A stretch of 64,000 nt of DNA. It comes from DATFVA01 sp963800255. Lineage in GTDB: Bacteria > Bacteroidota > Ignavibacteria > Ignavibacteriales > Ignavibacteriaceae. Both the position numbers and the translations under genes were made by a program. Location: positions 372,001 to 436,000 of the forward strand of contig CAWDAK010000008.1 in NCBI GenBank assembly GCA_963800255.1, read 5' to 3'. Positions 56,192 through 64,000 of the stretch are shown here, one piece after another. Each line of letters starts with the position of its first letter. Position 1 is the first letter of the stretch. The notes beneath the pieces are model-generated. The model made no database searches, was not told the DNA's origin, and saw nothing but the letters and a program-made list of their open reading frames with translations.

Positions 56192-56845
56192 TTAGGGAAG
56201 CTTTTTCTTTTCTACCGGAAACAAACCGGAAGTTCTTTTTTCCATTTCGGCAGCGATAACCTGTCCATCTTCTCCCTGTTTTTTAAGTTCATTTATAATA
56301 CTATGGTAACTTTCAGCGTCTCTGTCCTGGCTCAATTTAAAAACGTTATCCATCTTGATTATCTCAACTTCAAAAGCGGCGATAGCGTTCAATAGTTTAT
56401 TTCTGTACTCCGCAGAAAGATTATCGAAAATTGTTGTTGACTGCTGATTGTAGTTTTCGAAATGTAGAGAGGTTTTCCTCAGTATATTTTCCAGTTCTGA
56501 GTTACCCAGAAAACGAATAATCCCGTTTACATGTACACTCATATAATTCCAGGTAGAAGCCGTATGAGGATTGCTGTACAATGTACCGCTTACATAAGTA
56601 TGATTACCTGTGAAAATCACAAGTACATTATCATTGTGTAAAAAGGCTTTATGATGATCAGTATTCTTCATTATATGCCCTCTCAGAACTTTCCTGCCAT
56701 AATGCTCTTCAATAAATACCGGGACCTGTGTAGCAACAGGTTTGTTTTCGTGACTGCAGCCCGTCAAAAATGCAAATGGGTGCCGGTTAATAAATTCCCT
56801 GATGACTTCAGGATCTTTTTCTTTATGATAGGGCAGGTTATACAT
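56192..56845 (-). CDS. PaiB-like FMN-binding protein
   Basis: 217 residues. The family opening MYNLPYHKEKDPEVIREFINRHPFAFLTGCS, VATQVPVF, LRGHIMKNTDHHKAF and the GNHTYVSGTLYSNPHTASTWNYMSVHVNG segment match the PaiB family of FMN-binding split-barrel proteins. PaiB was described as a negative regulator of sporulation and protease genes in Bacillus; elsewhere it is more probably a flavin- or heme-binding enzyme. A role in this organism cannot be told. It is divergent from the methionine operon. Confidence 0.88.
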   Translation of the reverse strand: MYNLPYHKEKDPEVIREFINRHPFAFLTGCSHENKPVATQVPVFIEEHYGRKVLRGHIMKNTDHHKAFLHNDNVLVIFTGNHTYVSGTLYSNPHTASTWNYMSVHVNGIIRFLGNSELENILRKTSLHFENYNQQSTTIFDNLSAEYRNKLLNAIAAFEVEIIKMDNVFKLSQDRDAESYHSIINELKKQGEDGQVIAAEMEKRTSGLFPVEKKKLP

Positions 56846-57023
56846 ATAATTTTGAACCTAATATTGGATATATTTTATGATGAACAGAAGGAAAGACCAA
56901 TCAGCTCCGGTGCACAATAATAGTGAATTTTAAATGTATAAACTATGGAATAATTGTAATTAAAGAGACCTTTTTAATTAATCGAATGTTCAGAACAAAA
57001 AATGATAAGCCGGAAAAAATAAT

Positions 57024-57053
57024 TTTGTTTTTAAATATTCAGGATTATATTTG
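57024..57053 (+). promoter_or_regulatory. Bacteroidota-type promoter of the methionine operon
   Basis: TTTG (57024-57027) is followed after 18 bases by TATATTTG (57046-57053), a perfect match to the Bacteroidota -7 element TAnnTTTG. Transcription would begin near 57060, about 15 bases before the first aptamer. Confidence 0.7.
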
Positions 57054-57074
57054 CAATAGTTCTTACAAATACTA

Positions 57075-57122
57075 GTCGTGATTTACAGCGAATTGCAGCG
57101 ACATAAAATAAAATGCTAAACA
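57075..57122 (+). promoter_or_regulatory. SAM-II/SAM-V-class riboswitch aptamer, first copy
   Basis: The sequence fits the SAM-II core: stem P1 strand GTCG (57075-57078), loop GTGATTTA, the conserved AATTGCA (57091-57097), P1 closing strand CGAC (57099-57102), an A-rich linker and the 3-prime pseudoknot strand AATGCTAAA (57112-57120). These aptamers bind S-adenosylmethionine and turn methionine genes off. The downstream genes are a transsulfuration enzyme and homoserine dehydrogenase, as expected. SAM-II and SAM-V share this core; I cannot separate them by eye. Confidence 0.85.
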
Positions 57123-57137
57123 GCTCTTAAAGGTTTT

Positions 57138-57183
57138 ACCCGTTGTTTAGCTTGCCTGCCGGCAATAAAGCACGGGTTTTTTT
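57138..57183 (+). terminator. Intrinsic terminator of the first riboswitch
   Basis: ACCCGT (57138-57143) pairs with ACGGGT (57172-57177) around an inner stem (TTGCC/GGCAA, 57152-57165), followed by seven Ts ending 57183. TGTTTAGC (57144-57151), inside the terminator, is a perfect complement of GCTAAACA (57115-57122) in the aptamer, so the antiterminator and the SAM-bound pseudoknot exclude one another. Confidence 0.8.
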
Positions 57184-57214
57184 GTGCCATATCTGCTTTT
57201 CCTGAAAATCTAAC

Positions 57215-57296
57215 CGTCGTCATTTGCGACATATTGCAGCGACGTTCCCGCACGGGCGGGATGGATCTAAACGATCCAAAATCAAATGCTAAAAAG
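57215..57296 (+). promoter_or_regulatory. SAM-II/SAM-V-class riboswitch aptamer, second copy
   Basis: P1 is CGTCG (57215-57219) with CGACG (57240-57244); the loop holds TCATTT and the conserved ATATTGCA (57231-57238). The linker to the 3-prime strand AATGCTAAAAAG is enlarged and carries two extra hairpins: CCCGC/GCGGG (57248-57260) and GGATC/GATCC (57263-57277). The 3-prime strand ends at 57296. It repeats the first aptamer about 140 bases downstream. Confidence 0.85.
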
Positions 57297-57314
57297 TCAG
57301 GCAAATTTTTATTC

Positions 57315-57360
57315 CCCGTCTTTTTAGCCTGCTTCGAGCAGAAAGAAGACGGGTTTTTTT
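57315..57360 (+). terminator. Intrinsic terminator of the second riboswitch
   Basis: CCCGTCTT (57315-57322) pairs with AAGACGGG (57346-57353), with an inner hairpin CTGCT/AGCAG (57329-57341), followed by seven Ts. CTTTTTAGC (57320-57328) is a perfect complement of GCTAAAAAG (57288-57296) in the aptamer, giving an antiterminator that forms only when SAM does not hold the pseudoknot. Confidence 0.85.
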
Positions 57361-57387
57361 ATTAATTATTTACAAGAAAGGATCTTT

Positions 57388-58557
57388 ATGAACGAGTCGA
57401 CAAAAATACTTCAATCAATTCCTGTTGATCCGCTGACAGGTTCAATTGCTGTTCCTATATACCAGACATCAACATATGTTCAGGAAGCGCCGAACATAAA
57501 CAAAGGATTTGATTATACCAGGACTAACAATCCCACAAGGAAGATCTTCGAGGAGATTGCGGCCAGACTTGAGAACGGAAGATACGGGCTTGCATTTTCC
57601 AGTGGACTTGCAGCAATTGATTGCGTAATAAAGCTTCTGAACGCAGGAGACGAAATTATTGCTGTGGATGATATTTACGGTGGAGCGTACAGACTGTTTA
57701 CCACAGTGTACAACAGGTTTGGTATAAAAGTAAAGTTTATTGATACAACCGATCCGGAAAACGTAAGGGAAGCAATAACAAAGGACACCAGGCTGATATG
57801 GCTTGAGAGTCCAACTAACCCGTTATTAAAAATATCCGACATCAAAGAAATATCCCGGATAGCGAAAGAGAACCAACTACTTGTGTGTGTGGACAATACA
57901 TTTGCGACTCCGATAATTCAGAAACCGCTTGATTTTGGAGCAGACATTGTACTTCACAGCGCAACAAAATACATCGGTGGACATACGGATGTTCTGGCAG
58001 GAGTTGTAATTACCGATTCACAGGAACTTGGTGAAAGGCTTAAGTACATTCAAAATGCTACAGGAGGAGTACTTTCACCTTTTGACAGCTGGTTGTTAAT
58101 AAGGAGCATTGAAACTTTGCAGATGAGAGTTGAGAAACATTCACATAATGCTCTAAAGGCAGCAGAGTTCCTGGAAAACACAGAAGGGATAAAAAATCTT
58201 CACTATCCCGGGTTAAAGAATCATCCTGGTTATGAAGTTGCGCTCAGGCAGCAGAAACTTCCCGGTGCCATAATATCATTTTCGCTTGAAGAAGACACCG
58301 AGGAAAATGCGATAAAGTTCGTTACCTCAACCCGGCTATTTAAGCTGGCTGAAAGTCTGGGTGGTGCAAAAAGTCTGATTTGCCATCCCCCCACAATGAC
58401 GCATAAATCTGTTCCAAGGGAAATAAGACTTCGGTCTGGAATTAACGACAGCCTGATCAGGTTATCCGTGGGACTAGAAGATGCTGAAGATCTGATAGAA
58501 GACCTCAGCGAGGCACTTGTAAAAGTAAACAGGAATAATATCGTCCTGAATCAATAA
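57388..58557 (+). CDS. Cystathionine gamma-synthase/lyase family PLP enzyme
   Basis: 389 residues, normal for the Cys/Met metabolism PLP family. YTRTNNPTR, SSGLAAI, the PLP-contacting DNTFATP and the Schiff-base Lys194 in HSATKYIGGHTD are all in place. Control by two SAM-sensing riboswitches and cotranscription with homoserine dehydrogenase argue for a biosynthetic role: cystathionine gamma-synthase, or direct sulfhydrylation of an acyl-homoserine. A gamma-lyase role is less likely. AAGAAAGGA, 7 bases before ATG, is the ribosome binding site and lies 14 bases after the terminator T-run. Start and length agree with family members. Confidence 0.9.
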   Translation: MNESTKILQSIPVDPLTGSIAVPIYQTSTYVQEAPNINKGFDYTRTNNPTRKIFEEIAARLENGRYGLAFSSGLAAIDCVIKLLNAGDEIIAVDDIYGGAYRLFTTVYNRFGIKVKFIDTTDPENVREAITKDTRLIWLESPTNPLLKISDIKEISRIAKENQLLVCVDNTFATPIIQKPLDFGADIVLHSATKYIGGHTDVLAGVVITDSQELGERLKYIQNATGGVLSPFDSWLLIRSIETLQMRVEKHSHNALKAAEFLENTEGIKNLHYPGLKNHPGYEVALRQQKLPGAIISFSLEEDTEENAIKFVTSTRLFKLAESLGGAKSLICHPPTMTHKSVPREIRLRSGINDSLIRLSVGLEDAEDLIEDLSEALVKVNRNNIVLNQ

Positions 58558-58567
58558 AAAATTAAAT

Positions 58568-59782
58568 ATGGAAATATTAAAAATGAAACAGAATAAAATG
58601 AAGATAGGACTTTTCGGATTCGGCTGTGTAGGGAAAGGGCTTTATTCGGTTCTTGAGAAGACAAGAGGTTTAAAGGTTGAGCTAGCGGGAATCTGTGTAA
58701 AAGACAGAGAAAAACACAGAACTATAGATAACAAGCACTTCACTTTTGAAAAAGATGAACTGCTGGAAAATCCCGAAACAAACGTGATAGTAGAGGCAAC
58801 GGACGACGCTGATGCAGCTTTCGATATTATATCAGCAGCGCTTAAAAAAGGCAAACCTGCAGTTACCGCCAATAAAAAAATGGTTGCAGAACGGCTTAGT
58901 GAGCTGCAGAATCTTCAGGAAAAATATAAGACTCCCCTCTTATATGAGGCCGCCTGCTGTGCAAGCATTCCTCTGATAAGGAACTTTGAAGAGTACTACG
59001 ATAATGATGTTATACAATCATTCAGCGGCATAATGAACGGCACGACGAACTACATATTAACCGATATATTCAGGAACAAAAAAACATACAGTGAAGCCCT
59101 TGGATACGCACAGCTTCATGGATACACGGAAAGTGATCCTTGTCTGGATATAGAAGGATATGATTCCAGGTATAAGCTAAGCATACTTCTTACACATGCC
59201 TTCGGATTAACCGCAGACCCCGCCCGTATTTTCAATCTTGGTATTCAAAGAATAAATGATTTTGATATAAAGTTTGCCCGGGAAAAAGGGGGAAAAATAA
59301 AACTGATTGCGAGGGCACAGAAGTTAAGCACAGGGAATATCGCAGCATTTGTAATGCCTGAACTTGTATATGAAAACGATGAACTTTTTACAGTAGAGGG
59401 AGTTGATAACGGGATAGTAACCGAAAACCATTTTGCGGACAGGAACATATTTATAGGCAAAGGTGCCGGCGCTTTACCGACAGCGGCAGCGCTGCTTTCG
59501 GATCTTTCGGCTTTAACTTATAACTACAAATACGAATATAAGAAAAAGAGACAGGCAAATGGAAGCAGTATAACTGATGATTTTTTTGCGGAAGTTTATG
59601 TGAGGTCAGACCGCGAGCGGGATATCAGTCCCACCGAATTTGAAGAATTATACGAACGATATGAATCAAAAAAGTATAGATATATTACAGGAAAAATAAG
59701 ATTCTCAAAACTCATCAGCTCTGACTGGATAAAAAATAAAAATGTGAACGCCATATTACTAAACAACAGGATCTGTGCATAA
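58568..59782 (+). CDS. hom: Homoserine dehydrogenase
   Basis: 404 residues (the start could also be 58583 or 58598; the Rossmann motif GLFGFGCVGKG begins directly after MKI). The family signatures IMNGTTNYILTDI and GYTESDPCLDIEGYDSRYKL are clear, with the catalytic Lys and the Asp pair in the latter. No aspartokinase domain is fused to it and the C-terminal ACT domain seems absent, so feedback control is probably by the riboswitches rather than by threonine. It makes homoserine, the backbone precursor of methionine and threonine. It lies 10 bases after the transsulfuration gene and is cotranscribed with it. Confidence 0.93.
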   Translation: MEILKMKQNKMKIGLFGFGCVGKGLYSVLEKTRGLKVELAGICVKDREKHRTIDNKHFTFEKDELLENPETNVIVEATDDADAAFDIISAALKKGKPAVTANKKMVAERLSELQNLQEKYKTPLLYEAACCASIPLIRNFEEYYDNDVIQSFSGIMNGTTNYILTDIFRNKKTYSEALGYAQLHGYTESDPCLDIEGYDSRYKLSILLTHAFGLTADPARIFNLGIQRINDFDIKFAREKGGKIKLIARAQKLSTGNIAAFVMPELVYENDELFTVEGVDNGIVTENHFADRNIFIGKGAGALPTAAALLSDLSALTYNYKYEYKKKRQANGSSITDDFFAEVYVRSDRERDISPTEFEELYERYESKKYRYITGKIRFSKLISSDWIKNKNVNAILLNNRICA

Positions 59783-59795
59783 AAGTGGAGCGATT

Positions 59796-60197
59796 TCACC
59801 TTTTCTTGCGCGGCGGCTCAACTTTCGCGGGCGTTAAATCAACATCAATTTTTTCAGGAAGAAGATTGTACATTGAACCCGTAAACATATCAATCGTCAT
59901 TCCGGGGATGAATGCGTTTAGCGCGTTACCCCAAAACCAGAAAGATAATTTCCTTGTAAGCTGTGTTTCATAAACATCATATCCATCCAACTGGAACCTG
60001 ATAACATGGTTTGAACCGCGATCCACATTTACAACCTGCGGCGATGTACCAAATTTTTTGCCGTCAACCATAATACTTGCATTAGGGGGATTCGATTTCA
60101 GCTCAACTTCCTGAGTTGTTGAATGCATTACGATCGCACAAGAACTAAGTACAAATAAGCAGATTACGGCCGGTATTAAAACGATAATTCTTGACAT
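59796..60197 (-). CDS. PEGA-domain lipoprotein
   Basis: 133 residues. The lipobox FVLSSC gives Cys20. The segment VELKSNPPNASIMVDGKKFGTSPQVVNVDRGSNHVIRFQLDGYDVYE is a PEGA domain, a small beta fold found in surface proteins. The tail has GNALNAFIPGMTIDMFTGSMYNLLPEKIDVDL, a common end in such lipoproteins, with one weakly hydrophobic stretch. Function unknown, probably envelope-related. It converges with homoserine dehydrogenase with only 13 bases between them and no obvious terminator. Confidence 0.82.
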   Translation of the reverse strand: MSRIIVLIPAVICLFVLSSCAIVMHSTTQEVELKSNPPNASIMVDGKKFGTSPQVVNVDRGSNHVIRFQLDGYDVYETQLTRKLSFWFWGNALNAFIPGMTIDMFTGSMYNLLPEKIDVDLTPAKVEPPRKKR

Positions 60198-60694
60198 AAT
60201 TAAATTCCATTACTATAAGTATTATCGTAATATTTTCCGTAAAGTTGAGGACAAAGAGACAGGAAAGGTAAGCCTGTAAAAAAAAGGTAAGACCACTTAG
60301 CGGCAGACAGGGGAATAACAAACCCTTATTCTATCCAGTTATAATCTGACAAAACCAAAGCAAAGTTTACCAAGAAAAGTGTAATTGTTTCCTAAAAAGT
60401 GTGCTTAATTGCAGCCATAACGCCGTTTATTACTAAATATGAATATTATTAATAATAAATAGTGGCATATATTTTGGTCCTGATTAACCGATAACATAGT
60501 TTTAATTAACATTATGGATTTACTTGTATGGTTAAATGTTCACAGGTATACGTCCACGTACCAAAAGAATTCTATCAACACACCTGTTTGATTTCCAATA
60601 AATATCTATTACAGGATGGCTGTATTATAACAAATGTTATATCAACAGATTGTAATAATACATGACCCATCAAAATAAACACAAGGAAAATATT
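60198..60694. other. AT-rich intergenic region
   Basis: About 500 AT-rich bases between the divergent PEGA lipoprotein and the secreted repeat protein. No RNA gene, repeat or convincing promoter was recognised. One 45-codon open frame (60528-60665) was judged too weak to call. Confidence 0.5.
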
Positions 60695-62059
60695 ATGAGA
60701 AAGTGTCTACGGTTTGTTATGGTTCTGCTCATCAGCTTTTTAATTAATCCAACATTTGCGCAAAACAGTTGGGTTGAGCAATCCAACCCGCTGGGAACCG
60801 GCGAGGATGCTATGATTGGCCAAGTTCAGTTCGTAAGTCCGACTGAAGGATGGATTTCAGGCAGCAACGGCGATCTGCTTCACACAACCAATGCCGGTTC
60901 AGATTGGCTGCTTGTAACACCATTTCCGAATGATACTGTCTGGTCCTCTTCTGATCCGGCATTGTCTATGTCGTGGGTTAATGCCACTCATGGATGGAAA
61001 ATTAATTCTATTGGTCCGGCATATGGTAATTCCTATGGTGTTGTACTACACAGTACAACCAATGGCGGAAATACCTGGCAGAAGAAAGTACTGTCTACTA
61101 CAGAAGGTGATTTCGGTTTCGAGATTCAGTTTGCAGATGTAAACAATGGCTGGCTTCTTGTTTTTAATTTTGCAACACAGACTGCAACTTTTATGAGGAC
61201 CACTGACGGCGGAAACAACTGGGTGCCATTTGATGGTGCCGGAATCTTTTTCTATGTAGATGCTAACACAGGCTGGTCATTTTACGGGTCAGGTATGAAT
61301 GGTGCAGACCCTCCTTATAAAATATTGCGCACTACAAACGGTGGAACAAACTGGACGGAACAATATTCAGATACTACAGCCGGCGGCTATAACGCAATGT
61401 ATTTTTCCGATCAGCAGTACGGATGGATTATAGGAGATAATGCTAAGGTTATGAGAACAACTGACGGGGGTACTACCTGGAATTTTATTACAAACAGCGG
61501 TATAAGTACGGATTACAGAAGTAAATCCGTCTTCTTTCTTGATGCAAACAATGGGTGGATCTCCTCCAAAGACGGGGCAGGTTACGGAACACTTCAGCAC
61601 ACTACAAATGGCGGGACAACATGGTCAACCCAGGTAACCCCTCTCCAGAATACACAAGGCGGCAATTCAATTTTCAGTATATATTTTGTTGATGCTCAGC
61701 ATGGCTGGCTCACCGCCGATTACGGGTATATTTGCGGTTATACAGGGACAACTGCCATTGAAAATGATAATGGGAGAATAAAATCTTTTGCACTTTCACA
61801 GAATTATCCGAATCCTTTTAACCCGTCAACCAGGATTCAGTATTCAACAGACAGTAAGCAATTCATAACCCTGAAGGTTTATAATGTTCTGGGAAATGAA
61901 GTTGCAACACTGGTTAACGAAGAAAAGCCCGCAGGTAATTACTCCGCTGTATTCAATGGTCATACTTACGGAAGTCAGAATCTTGCAAGCGGCGTATATT
62001 TGTATAGACTTACAAGCGGAACCGTTACTGAAGCCAGGAAAATGATCCTGATGAAATAA
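60695..62059 (+). CDS. Secreted seven-repeat propeller-like protein with type IX-like tail
   Basis: 454 residues from the preferred start MRKCLRFVMVLLISFLINPTFAQ at 60695; the ATG at 60662 adds eleven polar residues in front of the signal and is unlikely. Six repeats with TT[DN]GG or similar and Trp (LLHTTNAGSDW, LHSTTNGGNTW, MRTTDGGNNW, LRTTNGGTNW, MRTTDGGTTW, HTTNGGTTW) and a seventh without the signature would form one seven-bladed propeller of the Ycf48/BNR type. The tail SQNYPNPFNPSTRIQY ... KMILMK directs type IX-like secretion. It is a smaller relative of the protein at 46781-49180. Function unknown, probably surface-bound. Confidence 0.85.
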   Translation: MRKCLRFVMVLLISFLINPTFAQNSWVEQSNPLGTGEDAMIGQVQFVSPTEGWISGSNGDLLHTTNAGSDWLLVTPFPNDTVWSSSDPALSMSWVNATHGWKINSIGPAYGNSYGVVLHSTTNGGNTWQKKVLSTTEGDFGFEIQFADVNNGWLLVFNFATQTATFMRTTDGGNNWVPFDGAGIFFYVDANTGWSFYGSGMNGADPPYKILRTTNGGTNWTEQYSDTTAGGYNAMYFSDQQYGWIIGDNAKVMRTTDGGTTWNFITNSGISTDYRSKSVFFLDANNGWISSKDGAGYGTLQHTTNGGTTWSTQVTPLQNTQGGNSIFSIYFVDAQHGWLTADYGYICGYTGTTAIENDNGRIKSFALSQNYPNPFNPSTRIQYSTDSKQFITLKVYNVLGNEVATLVNEEKPAGNYSAVFNGHTYGSQNLASGVYLYRLTSGTVTEARKMILMK

Positions 62060-62086
62060 TGAAGTAAAAATTATTTATGCAATAAA

Positions 62087-62110
62087 GCTGCCGCGGGTAA
62101 ATGCGGCAGC
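62087..62110 (+). terminator. Terminator after the seven-repeat protein gene
   Basis: GCTGCCGC (62087-62094) and GCGGCAGC (62103-62110) form a perfect 8-bp stem with an 8-base loop, followed by GATAATTTTCC. It lies 27 bases after the stop codon. Confidence 0.7.
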
Positions 62111-62278
62111 GATAATTTTCCAGTTGACCTGCAAAACTGTTCAGTTGTTTTCTTTTGCAGCCATATTTTCAGTTTCTGCAGGTAGAATTGTAAAATTCAT
62201 TTCTCAAGGATTTTTATTATCTATTAATGCTTTTCCAATCCGTCCGGTTTCGAGGAATGATATTCAACCCTACGATAT

Positions 62279-63034
62279 CTAAACTCCGTACTTTTTGTGT
62301 AAAGGTGAGTTGATTATATTATATAGTTTTAATTGCAACTCATCCGTATCATCTTTAGTTAATCCGTTTGTTGAAATTAACGGATGAATTATAACTTCAG
62401 ATATACCCGGACCGGCCTTCCCCTTCAGCAATCCTTTGCGCTGCAGCCTTTTCCAGTTTGTTGTAAACGTTATGGGTAAAATCGGAACCTGCTTTCGAAC
62501 AGCCAATGAAACTGATCCTGTTTTAAATTCCGATAGTTTAGGAGCAGCCTTCGAAATAGTACCTTCCGGAAGAATAACCAACGGATGTCCTTCATCAATT
62601 ACCTCCATCATCCTTTTGAATGCTTTTATTAATCCCATCTTATTTTGTCTGTCAACTAATATATTCATACCTGATGTATAAAAAATATGAAATAAAGGCC
62701 ATTTCCCAACTTCCTTTTTTCCCGTAAACACAAAATATTGATCGAAAATTGAGTACAGGCAGGGAATATCTATATATGAGCTGTGGTTAGAGCAGATTAT
62801 AAAGGATTTATCTGAAATAATATTTTCTCTGCCCTCAACTTTCAAGAAAATTCCCGCACAATACAAAAACAGTTTTCCGTAGAATTTCATTATTTTAAAA
62901 GCAGAGTTGAACCTCCCTTTCTTAGACAGGAAGAAGCGAAAGAACGGATAGAGCAGGATTAACAGTAAAACAAAACATACAAGGAGATATATTTTATAAA
63001 CAAACCTGAACAGAAATAAAAAAATTGACATCAT
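62279..63034 (-). CDS. plsC: 1-acyl-sn-glycerol-3-phosphate acyltransferase
   Basis: 251 residues. Two hydrophobic segments near the N-terminus anchor it to the inner membrane. The HX4D catalytic motif is NHSSYID (His84, Asp89) and the substrate motif LPEGTIS (156-162) is present; LPITFTTNW is the later family block. It acylates lysophosphatidic acid to phosphatidic acid in phospholipid synthesis. It stands alone. Other acyltransferases of the superfamily (lyso-ornithine or similar) cannot be fully excluded. Confidence 0.87.
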   Translation of the reverse strand: MMSIFLFLFRFVYKIYLLVCFVLLLILLYPFFRFFLSKKGRFNSAFKIMKFYGKLFLYCAGIFLKVEGRENIISDKSFIICSNHSSYIDIPCLYSIFDQYFVFTGKKEVGKWPLFHIFYTSGMNILVDRQNKMGLIKAFKRMMEVIDEGHPLVILPEGTISKAAPKLSEFKTGSVSLAVRKQVPILPITFTTNWKRLQRKGLLKGKAGPGISEVIIHPLISTNGLTKDDTDELQLKLYNIINSPLHKKYGV

Positions 63035-63230
63035 TGATTATAAGTTTAGTACTATAGTATTTTTAAGAACAATTTTTACGTCTCTTAAATCCATTTTTAC
63101 AACCGGAAGGCACCATTATAAAGTTAGTTTCGATACCGTCTTTCATTCTGTTCCGGGCTTCATCTGAACACTTAGAATAAAAAAGTTGATTTAAGATAAA
63201 TTACTCACTGTCTAAAATAAACTTAAAGCA

Positions 63231-63449
63231 TCAAAATAGTTTAAGTTTTAGAAAAAAATAGTAAAGATCCCTAGACATATGGCTGGTTTTTGGAACTTGA
63301 TATTTTATGGTTGTAGTAGGATTGAATGGATTCGGAATATTTTGTGATAATTCATAGTGCATAACTAATTTTTCCGTACTATTTACGATTCGGAGCATCC
63401 ACGCAGCTGTCTCAGGGAATCTAAATAAATTGAAAAAACAATTTTTCAA
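63231..63449 (-). pseudogene. Remnant of a type IX-like sorting tail
   Basis: An open stretch of 72 codons contains LSQNIPNPFNPTTTIKYQVPKTS, the start of a type IX-like tail, with no secreted domain before it and no proper end after it. It appears to be the leftover of a lost secreted protein gene. It lies 53 bases beyond the end of the complete tail at 63503. Confidence 0.55.
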
Positions 63450-63502
63450 AAAAAGATGAAAATGTTGTCATTTGATATTATTTACTATAGGGCCATTTGG
63501 CA

Positions 63503-64000
63503 CTATTTCAATAAAATCATCTTTTTTATTTCCGAAAAGGTACCATACTCAAGTTTAAAGAAGTACAACCCGCTGGCAAAAGACGATCCATTAAATTCAA
63601 CTTCATATTCTCCTGCCGGCTGTTCTTTGTTCACCAGGGTTGCTATTTCATTACCCAGGACATCATAAATTTTCAAACGGACAATTCCGTTAGAGTTTTT
63701 TAAACCAGGGATAGAATAGTGGATCCTGGTTGAGGGATTAAACGGGTTGGGATAGTTCTGAGCTAAGCCAAATTTTATACTATTTAAATGATCTTCTTTT
63801 ACATCTGTGCTATTAAGATTTATGGATGATGATGGGCTGTTTGCAAGAAGATACAACGAATTATTTCCTGTTGTAGAGTTATTATTATAATCAAATAATC
63901 TCAAATAATAAGTCTGGTTTGGATCAAGATCAGTTACAGTCACACTGCTTCCGCTTCCACTATAAACGACAAAATTACCTTCACCAAGATCTTCTCCCGA
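63503..64000 (-). CDS. C-terminal end of a secreted protein with type IX-like tail (cut by window edge)
   Basis: The frame is open to the right edge, so only the last 165 residues are seen. The first part (GEDLGEGNFVVYSGSGSSVTVTDLDPNQTYYLRLFDYNN) looks like a fibronectin-type strand pair common in secreted adhesins. The tail LAQNYPNPFNPSTRIHYSIP ... GLYFFKLEYG, KMILLK is a complete sorting domain. The body of the protein and its role are outside the window. Confidence 0.8.
   Translation of the reverse strand, partial: SGEDLGEGNFVVYSGSGSSVTVTDLDPNQTYYLRLFDYNNNSTTGNNSLYLLANSPSSSINLNSTDVKEDHLNSIKFGLAQNYPNPFNPSTRIHYSIPGLKNSNGIVRLKIYDVLGNEIATLVNKEQPAGEYEVEFNGSSFASGLYFFKLEYGTFSEIKKMILLK

Noticed and set aside
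56846..57020. RNA gene in the AT-rich region upstream of the methionine promoter
   Set aside because: No stable fold or conserved motif could be recognised.
60528..60665. 45-codon open frame just before the seven-repeat secreted protein gene
   Set aside because: No ribosome binding site, no hydrophobic or other recognisable pattern, and an open frame this long is not rare in AT-rich DNA.

Overview
The window looks like a chromosomal segment of a free-living Bacteroidota-type polysaccharide degrader, most likely in or near the Ignavibacteria. This is inferred from several traits: secreted proteins ending in a type IX secretion-like tail around the motif YPNPFNPST; PorV/PorQ-like and FadL-like outer-membrane proteins; TonB receptors with a carboxypeptidase-regulatory-like N-terminal domain; a GWxTD protein; and a promoter of the Bacteroidota type (TTTG, then TAnnTTTG). 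No rRNA, tRNA, CRISPR array, transposase or phage gene was seen.

Positions 1-40328 (all minus strand) form one large sugar-polymer utilisation region. Read in the direction of transcription it holds: a GH92 alpha-mannosidase; a LacI regulator with two perfect GCAAACGTTTGC operators; a sugar ABC importer (binding protein and two permeases, no ATPase); a GWxTD protein, a lipoprotein and a FadL-like barrel; a secreted protein with two CBM9-like domains; a zinc-type alcohol dehydrogenase; a TonB receptor with a 740-residue exported partner and a PorV-like protein; and then a tightly packed catabolic operon. That operon carries a GH106-like enzyme, ribokinase, ribose pyranase, an aldo/keto reductase, a clan-A glycosidase, an AllA-like protein, a TIM-barrel glycosidase-like protein, a Gfo/Idh/MocA oxidoreductase, a sugar isomerase/epimerase, a GH42 enzyme, an MFS transporter and four tandem GH10-like enzymes. 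Two of the four GH10-like enzymes carry Tat signals and two have no export signal. The most natural reading is uptake and stepwise breakdown of a xylan- or mannan-like polymer, but the substrate is not proven.

Positions 40329-46708 hold a spacer with an 11-bp tandem repeat, then (plus strand) a membrane-anchored protein and two paralogous TonB receptors separated by a duplicated G-rich, hairpin-bearing repeat. Positions 46781-56845 are mixed accessory genes: two secreted proteins with type IX-like tails, a TrmB-like regulator with a strong palindrome in front of it, an outer-membrane protein/lipoprotein pair, a DUF3224 protein and a PaiB-like flavoprotein.

Positions 57020-59782 hold the clearest regulatory system: a Bacteroidota-type promoter, then two consecutive SAM-II/SAM-V-class riboswitch aptamers, each followed by its own antiterminator and intrinsic terminator, in front of a transsulfuration enzyme and homoserine dehydrogenase. 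The rest is a PEGA lipoprotein, a seven-repeat secreted protein, a PlsC acyltransferase and the end of another secreted protein.

Seven otherwise well-preserved genes are each broken by a single extra base, and in every case removing one base from a run of at least three identical bases restores one frame. This one-sided pattern points to systematic homopolymer over-calling in the assembly rather than seven independent gene losses.
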